64,000 nt of DNA from Virgibacillus proomii (GTDB lineage: Bacteria > Bacillota > Bacilli > Bacillales > Amphibacillaceae), in assembly GCF_018916875.1 (NCBI RefSeq), contig NZ_JAHLNO010000019.1, forward strand, positions 806,001-870,000, read 5' to 3'. This document shows, piece by piece, positions 53,661-62,513 of the stretch (positions within the stretch are counted from its first letter, which is position 1; each line of letters starts with the position of its first letter). Position numbers and translations under genes: made by a program. The notes below the pieces were generated by a model, which searched no databases, was not told the origin of the DNA, and saw only the letters and a program-made list of their open reading frames with translations.

Positions 53661-54815
53661 ATGCAATTACGAAGATATCGTTTAGCACCAGATTTAGTAA
53701 TTACATTTCCAGAAGGACAGCCTAAATTACATCTTCCTTCTACTCATACTACTTATAAAGTTGATTGGAAAGTTTGCGAAGTAATATCGATGTTTTCTAG
53801 TGAAGATCCAGATACCTATACATATAAATTTTCCCCTCCCCTTTCTGATTCACTAATCCACTCTATTGTCAATAAATTAATAGAGTGTAACATTTTAATC
53901 GAAAAAGATAAAGAAACTGAAGCGGACAGTATCGTGAAAAAATGGGAGGATTGGGATGAATCATCTTGGTTCATGCATCTCCAAACGAAGGATGCTGAGT
54001 TTGATCCAACAGAGGAAGGTCGGTTGGAAAGTGTGAAGATGTTTAGAAAGATTGCTACCTCTCCTCCGTCTTACTATAAATGTGAATGTAGTGAAGAACG
54101 ACAAATCAAGTTACCGGCACCAAGCAAACTTTATGAACGTTCACTTTCCGAAGCCTTTCTAGAACGCAGAACATGTCGCAGATTTTCTGGCGAGGCAATA
54201 ACGCTCCAAGACTTAGCTGATGTATTGTTCTATACTGGAGGGATACTATTCACAAACGCAACTCATTCGTATGGGACAGTTGCAAAAAAAGCATCACCAT
54301 CCCCTGGGGCAAGACATTCCACTGAGCTATATCCAGCGGTAAATAATTGTGAAGGCTTAGAAAGTGGTATTTATCACTATTGTCAAAAGCACCATGCACT
54401 TCATTTGATTACTAAAGATATAGATGTTAAGGAGTTTCTTAGTGATGCCCTTTACGATCAAGATTATTTTTTAGATGCTGCTGTTACTATCCTTTATACA
54501 AGTGTTGTTGATAGACTTAAATGGAAATATAAAGCAAGTAGAGTTTATAGATTGATGCATTTTGAAACTGGTCACTACGCCCAAAACTTTGTGCTAACTG
54601 GATCAGCCCTTAATTTAGGAGTATTCATAACAGCTGCGTTTAAAGATAGTTTAGTAGAATCAGTACTTGGAATAGATGGAATCTATGAAACTGCTATGTA
54701 TGTAACAGGAATAGGTTCAAAATTACCTGATAGGGAATTAAGGGGAGATATTGAATTTAGTGAATTTATTCCAGAGGATAAAAAGATTGGATTACCGATA
54801 GGAGAACACAGTTAA
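53661..54815 (+). CDS. SagB/ThcOx-type flavin-dependent oxidoreductase 1
   Basis: A 384-residue protein. Residues 1-90 form a small N-terminal domain (RRYRLAPDLVITFPEG, then VDWKVCEVISMF) typical of SagB-type dehydrogenases. Residues 160-384 are a nitroreductase-fold FMN domain: FLERRTCRRFSGEAI, SPSPGARHSTELYPAV and ESGIYHYCQKHHALHLI. Both this protein and its neighbour share a YKCxC motif near residue 137. SagB enzymes oxidise azolines to azoles in TOMM peptides, but no YcaO cyclodehydratase is nearby. It follows the peptide gene and attenuator. Its substrate is unknown. Confidence 0.85.
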   Translation: MQLRRYRLAPDLVITFPEGQPKLHLPSTHTTYKVDWKVCEVISMFSSEDPDTYTYKFSPPLSDSLIHSIVNKLIECNILIEKDKETEADSIVKKWEDWDESSWFMHLQTKDAEFDPTEEGRLESVKMFRKIATSPPSYYKCECSEERQIKLPAPSKLYERSLSEAFLERRTCRRFSGEAITLQDLADVLFYTGGILFTNATHSYGTVAKKASPSPGARHSTELYPAVNNCEGLESGIYHYCQKHHALHLITKDIDVKEFLSDALYDQDYFLDAAVTILYTSVVDRLKWKYKASRVYRLMHFETGHYAQNFVLTGSALNLGVFITAAFKDSLVESVLGIDGIYETAMYVTGIGSKLPDRELRGDIEFSEFIPEDKKIGLPIGEHS

Positions 54816-54881
54816 ATGCTCGATCCTATTTTAATTATTTTCCGGAATTAAATCTAAATTTAAATGAGGAGAGAAGTCTCT

Positions 54882-56063
54882 ATGGATTTGAATATAATTG
54901 GCAATGAATATAGGCTTACGCCTGATTTGGTTATCACTTATATAAATGGAAAACCGCAGTTACGTTTACCTTCTTTACACAGTCGCATTCAAGTCGATTG
55001 GAAGGTTTTGTCGGTGGTGTCTGCATTTGGTGGAGGAAGCAAAGAGACATTATCTTCACTTAAGTCCGTGCTTTCAGAGGGGTTATTATATTCAATAATC
55101 AACAAATTGATTGAATCTAAAGTTTTAATACCAGTCAGTGAACATAATAAATCGGAAATAACTAAAATGATAAAAGAATGGTCAGAATGGGAAGAGCCGA
55201 CATGGTTTATGCATCTTGAAAGTAAAAATTCCCAATATAAGTCTGCTGATGATGTAGGAGAAGAGTTTGCAAAGTCTGCTGAACCAGCTCCACTTGCATA
55301 TAAGTGCAACTGTAAAGAGTCAGAGATACCTTTACCTACGCCAAGTAGTCTTGACAATAATTGTCTATCCGATATATTGACCCTTCGAAGAACTTGCCGC
55401 AATTTTTCGGATAGCCCAATAACATTATCTGATCTTTCGAATCTTTTATTCTATACAGGTGGAATACTTTTTACAAATTCAACAAGATTCTTTGGTAGAG
55501 TTAGTAAAAAAGCCGCACCATCACCTGGTGGTAGACATTCTATCGAGCTATATCCTGTGGTAAATTATTGTGACGGACTAGAAAGTGGAATATATCACTA
55601 TTGTCAAAAACATCACGCACTAAATTTAATTTCCAAAGAAAAAGATGTAAAACCATTTTTAAATGATACCCTTTATGGCCAGGATTATTTCTTAGATGCT
55701 AGTGTTACTGTATTTTATACAAGTGTAATTGATCGTCTTAAGTGGAAGTACAAAGGAAGCAGAATTTATAGAATTATGCACTATGAAACAACTCATTATG
55801 CTCAAAACTTTTTATTAACTGGAACGGCTCTTAATTTAGGTGTTTTTACGACTGGTGCAATTAATGAGAGCTTAATAGAATCAAAGTTGAAAATTGATGG
55901 AATACATGAAATTCCTTTGTATGTATCAGGTGCGGGTAATAAAATGGAAACAAGTCCTTATAGTAGAGCAGATATTACACTTAGCGAACACTTACCTGAA
56001 GATGTAAAAGTATCTTTGCCGGAATCTTTGTCATCTGTAGATGAACAAAAAATTCTAGGTTAA
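54882..56063 (+). CDS. SagB/ThcOx-type flavin-dependent oxidoreductase 2
   Basis: A 393-residue paralogue of the preceding gene, similar along its whole length (shared ESGIYHYCQKHHAL, SRIYRIMHYETTHYAQNF and PSPGGRHSIELYP). Start set at ATG 54882 (MDLNIIGNEYRLTPDLVIT), since the ATG at 54864 lies inside the Shine-Dalgarno AGGAGAG. Tandem duplication followed by divergence suggests a heterodimer, as nitroreductase-fold enzymes build their active site from two chains. The C-terminal extension ends with a Ser/Glu-rich tail. Confidence 0.85.
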   Translation: MDLNIIGNEYRLTPDLVITYINGKPQLRLPSLHSRIQVDWKVLSVVSAFGGGSKETLSSLKSVLSEGLLYSIINKLIESKVLIPVSEHNKSEITKMIKEWSEWEEPTWFMHLESKNSQYKSADDVGEEFAKSAEPAPLAYKCNCKESEIPLPTPSSLDNNCLSDILTLRRTCRNFSDSPITLSDLSNLLFYTGGILFTNSTRFFGRVSKKAAPSPGGRHSIELYPVVNYCDGLESGIYHYCQKHHALNLISKEKDVKPFLNDTLYGQDYFLDASVTVFYTSVIDRLKWKYKGSRIYRIMHYETTHYAQNFLLTGTALNLGVFTTGAINESLIESKLKIDGIHEIPLYVSGAGNKMETSPYSRADITLSEHLPEDVKVSLPESLSSVDEQKILG

Positions 56064-56137
56064 GGTATTACATATGATAAATCAATTCAAAATAAAGCTT
56101 CTGTATAAAGAAAATATTCAAAGAATAACCTTGGACT

Positions 56138-56165
56138 CTCCCCTTTGTGGGAGCTTTATTTTTGA
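56138..56165 (+). terminator. Weak hairpin with T-rich tail between sagB2 and the exporter
   Basis: CTCCC (56138-56142) and GGGAG (56149-56153) with a 6-nt loop, then CTTTATTTTTG. The stem is short; it could lower expression of the exporter. A 71-codon frame across this region (56074-56289) is probably not a gene. Confidence 0.4.
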
Positions 56166-56233
56166 TTCAAAAGGTTCAGGGTTAATAGTGTCATTCTATG
56201 AGCTTATCAGATTCTTGAAAAGAGGAGTTCATC

Positions 56234-56269
56234 ATGAGGAAACGCGAGTATTTTTTGGAGGTGACGTAA
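56234..56269 (+). CDS. 11-residue leader ORF coupled to the exporter
   Basis: AGAGGAG stands 7 bp ahead of ATG 56234. The frame reads MRKREYFLEVT and its TAA touches the ATG of the MFS gene (TAAATG). The Shine-Dalgarno of the MFS gene (GGAGGTGA) lies within this frame. Translating ribosomes would therefore feed or block the MFS start. It may be a regulatory upstream ORF rather than a product. Confidence 0.4.
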   Translation: MRKREYFLEVT

Positions 56270-57463
56270 ATGTCTTTATTATTTTCTAATAAAAATTACT
56301 TATTATATGTTTCAACTGTTTCCCTTACTAGAATGGCAGGTGTAATGAGCAATATTGTTTTAATCCTTTTCATGATTCACTTGGGAGGCAGTGCTTCTTC
56401 TGTTGCATTCATCATTATAACAAATTTATTGCCTACTGTTTTATTCGGACCATTTGCTGGTGCCTTTGCCGATAGGTGTAAAACCCGACTAATAATATTT
56501 GTTTCTTTCTCGTTAAAGGTGCTAATTTTCTTCATAATCCCATATATCAGTAATTATTTTTATTTATACTTATTGTCATTTCTTTTGTCTCTAACCTCTG
56601 TAATAAGTTTCCCTATATTAAAAAAAATCTTGAAAAATGTTGCAGAAAATCGGGATATTATTTTAGAGATAAATAGTAAGGCAATGAGTGTAAGAAGTAT
56701 TGTTGAAGTAGTTTTTCCATTGGTTGGTGCTTCAATTGCCATGTACCTCGGATTTCATATTACCTTTAGCCTATGTGGCGTTATATATTTTATCGCTTTG
56801 TTAACCCTAGTTTTTATGAAAGTCCGTTTCGAAAATGATAATAAAAAGCGTATGGTTCTTCATAATATAAAAGAAGGATATATGTATATCTTTCATAAGG
56901 TAGAAATAAGGAAGTTTATTCTGTTTTCGATAGTTATCATGTTTTTTAGCAGTGCCATTAGTATTCTGTTACCCATTCATTTTTTAAATCATTTGAACAT
57001 AAAAGAGTCTACCTATGGTCTTATCGTAAGTTGTTTGGGGATAGGATCATTAATAGGAAGTATCTTAGTACCTAGACTCATAAAAGCACTCAAGAATAAT
57101 ATTATTGTTTTCTTAAGTGTCGTTATGTTAATAGATGGCTCGCTAATGATAATCTTAGGTAACTTACCGAATATATTACCTATTATATTAATGGTATTAT
57201 TACTGCTGGGCATTACTTCTTCTTTTTACTTTATTATTGTAGAAACGCATTTACAAAGTGTTACTCCACAAAATCAGATAGGAAGAGTCTTTTCAACCTA
57301 TAATATGGTTGTAAATAGTTTCGCCTTACTTTCGATGCTAATCTTTAGTTATATAATGGATTATACTGGAACCATCTTGGTCTTTGTTATCTGTGGAATT
57401 GGTATAATGTTTGGGGCTATTTATTTATTCTCTACCCCAAGAAAAGAAGACATGGCGGCATAA
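56270..57463 (+). CDS. MFS exporter of the peptide locus
   Basis: A 397-residue, 12-helix MFS protein of the MacB-like/drug-exporter 'MFS_3' form: FGPFAGAFADRCKTRLIIFV (motif A region) and the late ETHLQSVTPQNQIGRVFSTY block, typical of macrolide- and enterobactin-type exporters. GGAGGTGA precedes ATG 56270. As last gene of the locus it would export the product and may give self-protection. It ends 71 bp before a converging gene. Confidence 0.85.
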   Translation: MSLLFSNKNYLLYVSTVSLTRMAGVMSNIVLILFMIHLGGSASSVAFIIITNLLPTVLFGPFAGAFADRCKTRLIIFVSFSLKVLIFFIIPYISNYFYLYLLSFLLSLTSVISFPILKKILKNVAENRDIILEINSKAMSVRSIVEVVFPLVGASIAMYLGFHITFSLCGVIYFIALLTLVFMKVRFENDNKKRMVLHNIKEGYMYIFHKVEIRKFILFSIVIMFFSSAISILLPIHFLNHLNIKESTYGLIVSCLGIGSLIGSILVPRLIKALKNNIIVFLSVVMLIDGSLMIILGNLPNILPIILMVLLLLGITSSFYFIIVETHLQSVTPQNQIGRVFSTYNMVVNSFALLSMLIFSYIMDYTGTILVFVICGIGIMFGAIYLFSTPRKEDMAA

Positions 57464-57534
57464 GTAAGCACAGCAATTAAGCACAGGGACGGTTCTACTA
57501 CATAAATAAGCGCAAGTATCGTCCCTATGCTCAC

Positions 57535-57933
57535 CTAGAATGGATGGTTTTGAAAGACTTTCTTTAGTTCTGTCATTATTTCTTTACCCATAATGTTTAA
57601 TGATTCTTTTGTTGCATATTTTCCAAAACTAAGACCATTCATGTCCCTTCCTCCACCTAATCCGATAAACTGCTCTGACGGTTTAAAGTGTAAACCTAAA
57701 ATTGGAGAGTTAAGACGGTAATGGTACCCTATTTGGTATTTAGCACTTGGAAAATTTTGAAGTGATTTTGGATTATCCAAGTATATTCCTTCTTCTAGAA
57801 ACTGTATTCGATTACAATGCTCCTTACCAAGTACAATAATGAGTGATGGTTCTAATAGGTTTAATATATCGATTAAAAATCCTCTAGCAAAATCTGAATC
57901 TAACAGTTTTTTATTATTCTGAATCATACTCAT
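57535..57933 (-). CDS. Hypothetical protein, possibly a truncated uracil-DNA-glycosylase-like domain
   Basis: 132 residues: FARGFLIDILNLLEPSLIIV, LGKEHCNRIQFL and LGLHFKPSEQFIGLGGGRD. The order of a hydrophobic strand before LGK and a late LHFKPS block recalls the UDG superfamily, but the catalytic first motif is absent. The ATG is 16 bp from the left end of the IS3 copy, so the gene's 5' part may have been cut off by the insertion. A GGGACG/CGTCCC hairpin lies at its 3' side (57487-57527). Assignment uncertain. Confidence 0.45.
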   Translation of the reverse strand: MSMIQNNKKLLDSDFARGFLIDILNLLEPSLIIVLGKEHCNRIQFLEEGIYLDNPKSLQNFPSAKYQIGYHYRLNSPILGLHFKPSEQFIGLGGGRDMNGLSFGKYATKESLNIMGKEIMTELKKVFQNHPF

Positions 57934-57948
57934 CTGACTTTTGGTATG

Positions 57949-59364
57949 TCAACACTAAACTAAACAATTTTTTTAAGGAATATAAACGTTTTATGGTGTC
58001 AATTGAAACGTCCCTTTCGAAAATAGAAGGTATAGTTTATCACTTGACTTTGAGCCTCTACGGGCGTGATTTGATTGCCAAGAAGCCAGCTTTTTTAAAA
58101 CCTACGCTGGCTTACCAAAAGAGGCTATCACTCCCATCTCTCCAAGTAAAGTGGACGCATGGAAGTTAGATAGCGGTCAGTTCTAACTGATGCTGGAGCT
58201 TGTATTCTCTTGGCGTTAAATAGTCTAATGACTGATGGATGCGAATGTTATTAAACCAATTGACGTAGTCAAATAATTCAAGATCTAACTCTTCTTGACT
58301 AGAGAAAACTGTCCCATTAACGAACTCTGTTTTAATTGTTTTAAAGGTTGCTTCTGCGACTGCATTGTCGTATGGCGTGTCTTTATGGCTTAATGATCTG
58401 TCAATGCCAAACGTAATTAGTGCTTCATCAATTAATTGATTTTTAAACTCACTTCCACGGTCTGTATGGAATAATTCAAGGTGATTTAAGTTGTATGGTA
58501 CTGTCGCAAAGGCACGTTGAACTAACTTTGCATCCTTGTTGGGACCAGCACTGTGACCAATGATTTCACGGTTGTGTCGATCAACTAGCACACAAATATA
58601 ATGCCGTTTTTGTCGCACTCGAACGTAGGTCAAATCACTTACAACTACTTTCAATGGCTGGTCCTGGGTAAATGAACGATTTAACACATTGCCGACGTCA
58701 GATTCGTTTACAGTTGTCTTTTTAGGCTTAAACTGGGCAACTGTGTATTTAGAGACAAGTCCTTGGTCTTTCATAATTCTGCCAATGCGGCGACGAGAGA
58801 CCTGCCAGCCTTTGAAGTTCTATTTTGATTTTCCGTTGGCCATAGACTCGTCTATTTTCCTTGAATATCTCCTTAATTAACTTGGTTAGTTCCTCTTCTT
58901 CTTTTGCATCACGTTCTTTCGCCTCATAATAGTACGTGCTTCTAGGAATTTGCAGGACTTCGCACATTGCTGATACTGAATATTTGTGTCGATTATTACG
59001 AATCACATCTACCTTCGTCCCATGATCAGCGCGGCTTGCTTTAGAATATCATTTTCCATGGCAAGCCTTTGGTTTTCTTTGCGTAATTTGATTAGCTCTT
59101 CCTGTTCGGGGGTTCGATTGTCTTTTTCTTCAAAAGAACCAGATGAGTTATACTGGCTAACCCATCTATCAAAAGAAGACGGTGTCAACTCGTATTCTTT
59201 GATAATCTCGGCTCTTGGTTTACCTGAAACATGCAGCTAACGATTTGTTCTTTAAATTTTTTTGAAAAAGTTCTTCTTTTTCTTTTGGTCATAACTGACT
59301 CTTCTCCGACTTATTATTTAGTCCAGCTTATATGACCTTAAAATATTTGTCTAACTAAGTGTAA
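57949..59364 (-). mobile_element. IS3-family insertion sequence A (decayed)
   Basis: Imperfect terminal inverted repeats of nearly 30 bp bound it. The left end reads CAACACTAAACTAAACAA then TTTTTTTAAGG (57949-57977). The right end, read inward, is TTACACTTAGTTAGACAA then ATATTTTAAGG (59364-59336). About 1.4 kb, with an orfA/orfB pair on the minus strand. A large hairpin with AAGCCAGC/GCTGGCTT at 58083-58113 lies between the left end and orfB. It separates the fragments at 57535 and 59365, which could be genes it cut. Confidence 0.8.
58166..59292 (-). pseudogene. IS3-family transposase orfA/orfB, frameshifted
   Basis: OrfA starts MTKRKRRTFSKKFKEQIV at 59292, breaks near 59235, and continues in another frame (ELTPSSFDRWVSQY to KQAALIMG). 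OrfB starts NRHKYSVSAMCEVLQIPRS, breaks at about 58805, and continues as MKDQGLVSKYTVAQFKPKK. Its rve integrase core keeps the catalytic acids: VVVSDLTYVRV (D), HTDRGSEFKN (D) and YDNAVAEATFKTIKTE (E). Two frameshifts beyond the normal orfA/B slip make it inactive. Confidence 0.85.
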
Positions 59365-59883
59365 CCGATTCAAGAAGCATATAAAAATAAAGTTGTGATT
59401 AGTGAAAAGAAAAGACAATACTACGGAATAACTTCATCTGGTATGAAAATTAAGATGTTTTTGAATAAAGATGGAACAATTGCTATTGCTAATCCTAAAT
59501 ATAATGAGGAAAAGGAAGTGATAGAAGAAATGAAATATAAGTTCAGTTTTTATAAAGACCCTTTGGGAACATTAAGAATCAAACTTCCAGAAGAAGTAGA
59601 TATGTTTTCTGATTTTATTGAACAAATTGCTACAGAAGAACTAGCAAATGAAATAATCGGGAGTATAGATTCAGTACAGAAAGAAGAAAAGGTGGAAGAG
59701 GAAATAATGATTAATGCTCCAACAGTTGTCATTAAATCGGAAATAACTTCTGTTTCACTGGCGGATATATTGGATGACCCACCACCAAAGGAATATATGG
59801 AAACGAAGGAGTTTTGTAAACTTATATTGGCTTGGAAAGATAAGTTACTAGAGCGCAGGTCTAATTGTGAGGGGACTTACTAG
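59365..59883 (+). CDS. 3' fragment of an unknown gene next to IS3 copy A
   Basis: The frame opens exactly at the IS right end (PIQEAYKNKVVISEKKRQYY) and runs to 59883. A GTG at 59395 could start it, but no ribosome binding site is there. The protein is charged and Glu/Lys-rich with no recognised domain: GMKIKMFLNKDGTIAIANP and MINAPTVVIKSEITSVSLAD. It resembles accessory proteins of plasmids or conjugative elements only in composition. Most likely a gene cut by the insertion. Confidence 0.5.
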   Translation, partial: PIQEAYKNKVVISEKKRQYYGITSSGMKIKMFLNKDGTIAIANPKYNEEKEVIEEMKYKFSFYKDPLGTLRIKLPEEVDMFSDFIEQIATEELANEIIGSIDSVQKEEKVEEEIMINAPTVVIKSEITSVSLADILDDPPPKEYMETKEFCKLILAWKDKLLERRSNCEGTY

Positions 59884-60114
59884 TGTGTAAGCATTTGAGA
59901 CGTTATGTTTCAAATGCTTTTTAAATATGTAAAGGGATAGAAAAATAAAAAGATCAAAGATAGAAAATATACCGATTAAAAATTATAGGAACTACCCCTT
60001 ATTTATCTCATCAAGGGTAAAGGCTTCACCCTTCGCTACGCTTCGCCCTTGATTCCATTCCAGTACTGGCATGTTTCTAGGCGAGGACAAAAAGGAGAAA
60101 AATGATAAGGGAGA
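59884..60114. other. Short non-coding stretch
   Basis: 230 bp between the fragment and IS3 copy B. It contains a G/C-mixed segment AAGGGCGAAGC-like inverted pair around 60015-60050 (CAAGGGTAAAGG / CCCTTGATT) and nothing that looks like a gene. Confidence 0.3.
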
Positions 60115-61436
60115 TTAAACCTGGATTTCCTTTATATCTATCTTCTTCTCCTTATGTAATTCATAAAATTCTTTTGGTGCCAAGTCATCAATGCTTGAAT
60201 GAATGCGTCGATGGTTGTAAAAGTCCATGAAATCTGTAATCGCTTCATATGCTTCTTCATAGGTTGCAAACTCGAACCTGGACATCCAATCATCTTCCAT
60301 AATCCGATGGAATGATTCAATATGCGCATTCATATTTGGCGTTTTTGACGGTATTCGTTCATGTTCCATAGCACGATCTTTGCAATAGTCTTCAAACGTG
60401 TTAGAAATAAACTGTGGACCGTTATCTGTACGTATAATAGGTTTATCTTCTACTTCAAATAGCTGGCGTTTCAACAAAGCTCTATACAATGTCTGTACGG
60501 TATCTTTCGCACCACAATGTAGCCCTATATGATAAGCAACAATGGACTTATCACAAATATCGATAATGGAAAAAACAAATAGGAATCGATCTTCACCGTG
60601 AATATATCCGTATTTTATATCCGCCTCCCATAGTTGGTTGGATTCAGTAATTGTATGATTTCACGCCAATTTTCTAGGAGGTGAAACTCTTTTCCTTCTT
60701 TGAGGATGTAAGAGTATCTAGTTCTTTATAGAGACGATACACCTTCTTTTTATTGATGATTAGCTTGTATTGACGGCGAAGGATAACAGTTAATTTGCGA
60801 TAGCCGTAACTGTTACACTCGCCAGATATAAGCTCTAACAAAAATTCTTTAATCTGTTCATCAGCTATTTTCTTTCCGTCCTTATTGATGGAGTAGTCTG
60901 GTGCTGGACGACCCTCACTCACTTGCTTCTCTTCGACACTGTAATTCTTCCGATAATAGTATGTGGAACGGGAAATGTTCCATATTTTTAACACTAATTT
61001 TATGGTGTATCCTTTTTGAATCCATGTATCGGCTACTTTCATTTTTTCAGTAAGTAAGGGTTCTGCTTTTTTATACTATAGGAAAGTATAAAATTTTAGG
61101 GTTTATAGTATAAGAAAAACTACAGCTTTCGCCATAAAGACTTGGCGACAAGCCAAGTCTTTCTAATAAGGTCTCGCAAAATAGCTATTTCAAGATCCTT
61201 TTCACCCAATCGTTTTTTTAAGTGGTCATTTTCATTCGCAAGTTGCTTGGAATCAAGGTCCTAACAGTTGTTACATCCACATTACCATACTTGCCGTCTT
61301 TGTACTCTCGAACCCATCTTGTCACCATATTGGCGTTGAGTTCATAACGACGTGCAACAACAGATGTTTTTCCTGTTTCCATCACTTCTTTTATAACTTG
61401 TATTTTAAATTCTTTGGAATGTCTTGTACGTTTCAT
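60115..61436 (-). pseudogene. IS3-family element B, transposase broken by mutation and by an R1 repeat
   Basis: OrfA, MKRTRHSKEFKIQVIKEVME at 61436, loses one base near 61257 (VRTL then out of frame; the lost frame reads SKQLANENDHLKKRLGEKD). The coding sequence is then interrupted by R1 copy 5. OrfB resumes with MKVADTWIQKGYTIKLVLK at 61042, breaks near 60680, meets a TGA near 60660, and continues as AKDTVQTLYRALLKRQLFEV to the end. The DDE core keeps RTDNGPQF and the late MNAHIESFHRIMEDDW with its Glu. It is a different IS3 subgroup from copy A. Confidence 0.85.
61072..61166 (+). repeat. R1 dispersed structured repeat, copy 5, inside IS3 transposase
   Basis: TATACTATAGGAAAGTATAA to GCCAAGTCTTTCTAA, between the LEIAILRDL end of orfA and the AEPLLTEKMKVAD start of orfB. 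One tail base differs (TCTTTC). The insertion postdates the arrival of the IS, so R1 moved after it. Confidence 0.9.
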
Positions 61437-61569
61437 GGTATTAGTCTCCTTGACACTTAAGTATTATATGATATCCCACTCTTAGTGTCCAAGTTGATTT
61501 GGGGGCTTATAAGTTTGTTTGCGTATTGTCTAGGATAATATATCTGTTTTACAATGTGGCTCTCTTTTT

Positions 61570-61746
61570 TAAAAAATAACTTCGTCTAGTTTAAGCGCTC
61601 TGTAGCAAACTTCGATTTTCTTCCTACAATAAGTCAACAAATTGATTTTCCTACACTTCGGCTCGAATCTAAAGGAAGGCCGACTAAAAGCGGGCTTGTC
61701 ACTCAGGCATCGACATACCCATGTTTTAGAGGCATGTTTTCTTTAT
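61570..61746 (+). repeat. R3 repeat, copy 3, left part (interrupted)
   Basis: CTTCGTCTAGTTTAAGCGCTC, then AAAGGAAGGCCGACTAAA, GCGGGCTTGTCACTCAGGC and CATGTTTTCTTTAT. Broken at TTTAT (61742-61746), exactly as copy 1. The right part resumes at 62060 with CTCGTCAAAAATTC. Confidence 0.75.
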
Positions 61747-62059
61747 CCTTAAAGAGCCGTATTTCTCTTATTTGAAAAATCTGCTTATGATTTTGCCAGT
61801 GTTTGAAAGAAATGGCTCCTAGTTCCCGATTCACTTGGGCGACAGGACAAGGAAAGCTACGACAGCAATACATCGCACGCAGAAAAAGCGTTCTTCTTTT
61901 TCAAGGACAAGGAAAGCTACGACAGCAATACATCGCACGCAGAAAAAGTGCTTTCCTTTTTTAAGGACAAGAAAGACTACGATAGCGATACATCGCACGC
62001 AGAAAAAGTGCTTTCCTTTTTTAAGGAGAAAAGCACTCCCTGAATAAAATTTCCATTAT
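61747..62059 (+). mobile_element. R2-like element with three 60-bp hairpin units, inserted in R3
   Basis: Starts CCTTAAAGAGCCGTATTTCTC after TTTAT and ends AAAATTTCCATTAT. It contains three units of 60 bp (61845, 61905, 61965) of the same type as at 19751: GGACAAGGAAAGCTACGACA, an ATACATCGCACGC centre and GTGCTTTCCTTTTTTAAG. The left part also has AGAGCC...GGCTC pairing. Open frames through it are artefacts of the period. Confidence 0.75.
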
Positions 62060-62110
62060 CTCGTCAAAAATTCTACTGTTTGTACGCCGCTTGCCGAGTG
62101 TATGCGCTTT
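62060..62110 (+). repeat. R3 repeat, copy 3, right part
   Basis: CTCGTCAAAAATTCTACTG then GTTTGTACGCCGCTTGCC, the continuation of R3 beyond the insertion. It matches CTCGTCAGAAGTTCTCCAG in the uninterrupted copy at 26440. Confidence 0.7.
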
Positions 62111-62173
62111 TGACTATTTGAGCTGTTCTATTTCTTTCCAACTCTGAATCGGAACGTTGTTTGTTATGTTTAT

Positions 62174-62357
62174 CCCGCATGTAAGGTGCCGTAAGACTCC
62201 CACTTGAAGAGCCTGGGTTGGTACAAAAGGGTCTAAGTGGGAGAAAACGGCACCTTAATGCCCGATTCGTTCAAGGGCCTTTAGGTCATACCCTTCTAGG
62301 TACTAACATTCAGTAGGAGATGGAAGAAAACTCCTACTGAATGAAGTTTCACTTTAT
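62174..62357 (+). repeat. R2 structured repeat, copy 5
   Basis: Full-length R2 after TTTAT (62169-62173), ending GAAGTTTCACTTTAT. The left hairpin is AAGGTGCCGT...AACGGCACCT with inner CTCCCACTT/AAGTGGGAG. The core is GGCCTTTAGGTCATACC-CTTCTA-GGTACTAAC. The right hairpin CATTCAGTAGGAG...CTCCTACTGAATG is perfect. It lies upstream of the YeeE promoter rather than in the mRNA leader. Confidence 0.9.
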
Positions 62358-62440
62358 TTCGATTGTTTTATTTTTCTAACATAATCGATCTAGCCGCAGT
62401 TTCCCGCAACTCCAAATATATAAAGAGAGCGTGTATTTTA

Positions 62441-62469
62441 TTGACACCAAATTAACAAAAGTGTATTAT
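62441..62469 (+). promoter_or_regulatory. Sigma-A promoter of the YeeE gene
   Basis: TTGACA (62441-62446), a 17-bp spacer, and TATTAT (62464-62469) overlapping a TATAAT. Transcription should start near 62476, giving a leader of about 38 nt. Confidence 0.75.
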
Positions 62470-62513
62470 AATGAAATAAATCCGACTATTTTTATAAGAA
62501 AGGAGTGTTTTTG

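Noticed and set aside
56074..56289. 71-residue ORF between sagB2 and the MFS gene
   Set aside because: It runs through a hairpin with T-rich tail, has a weak ribosome binding site, overlaps the MFS start, and shows no family features. The short frame at 56234 is better placed.
57479..57534. Transposon end suggested by CAGGGACGGTTCT and CGTCCCT
   Set aside because: The inverted pair is short, no transposase is next to it, and it works equally well as a bidirectional terminator between convergent genes.
61835..62047. 70-residue repetitive ORF
   Set aside because: Same artefact of the 60-bp array, here with three units.
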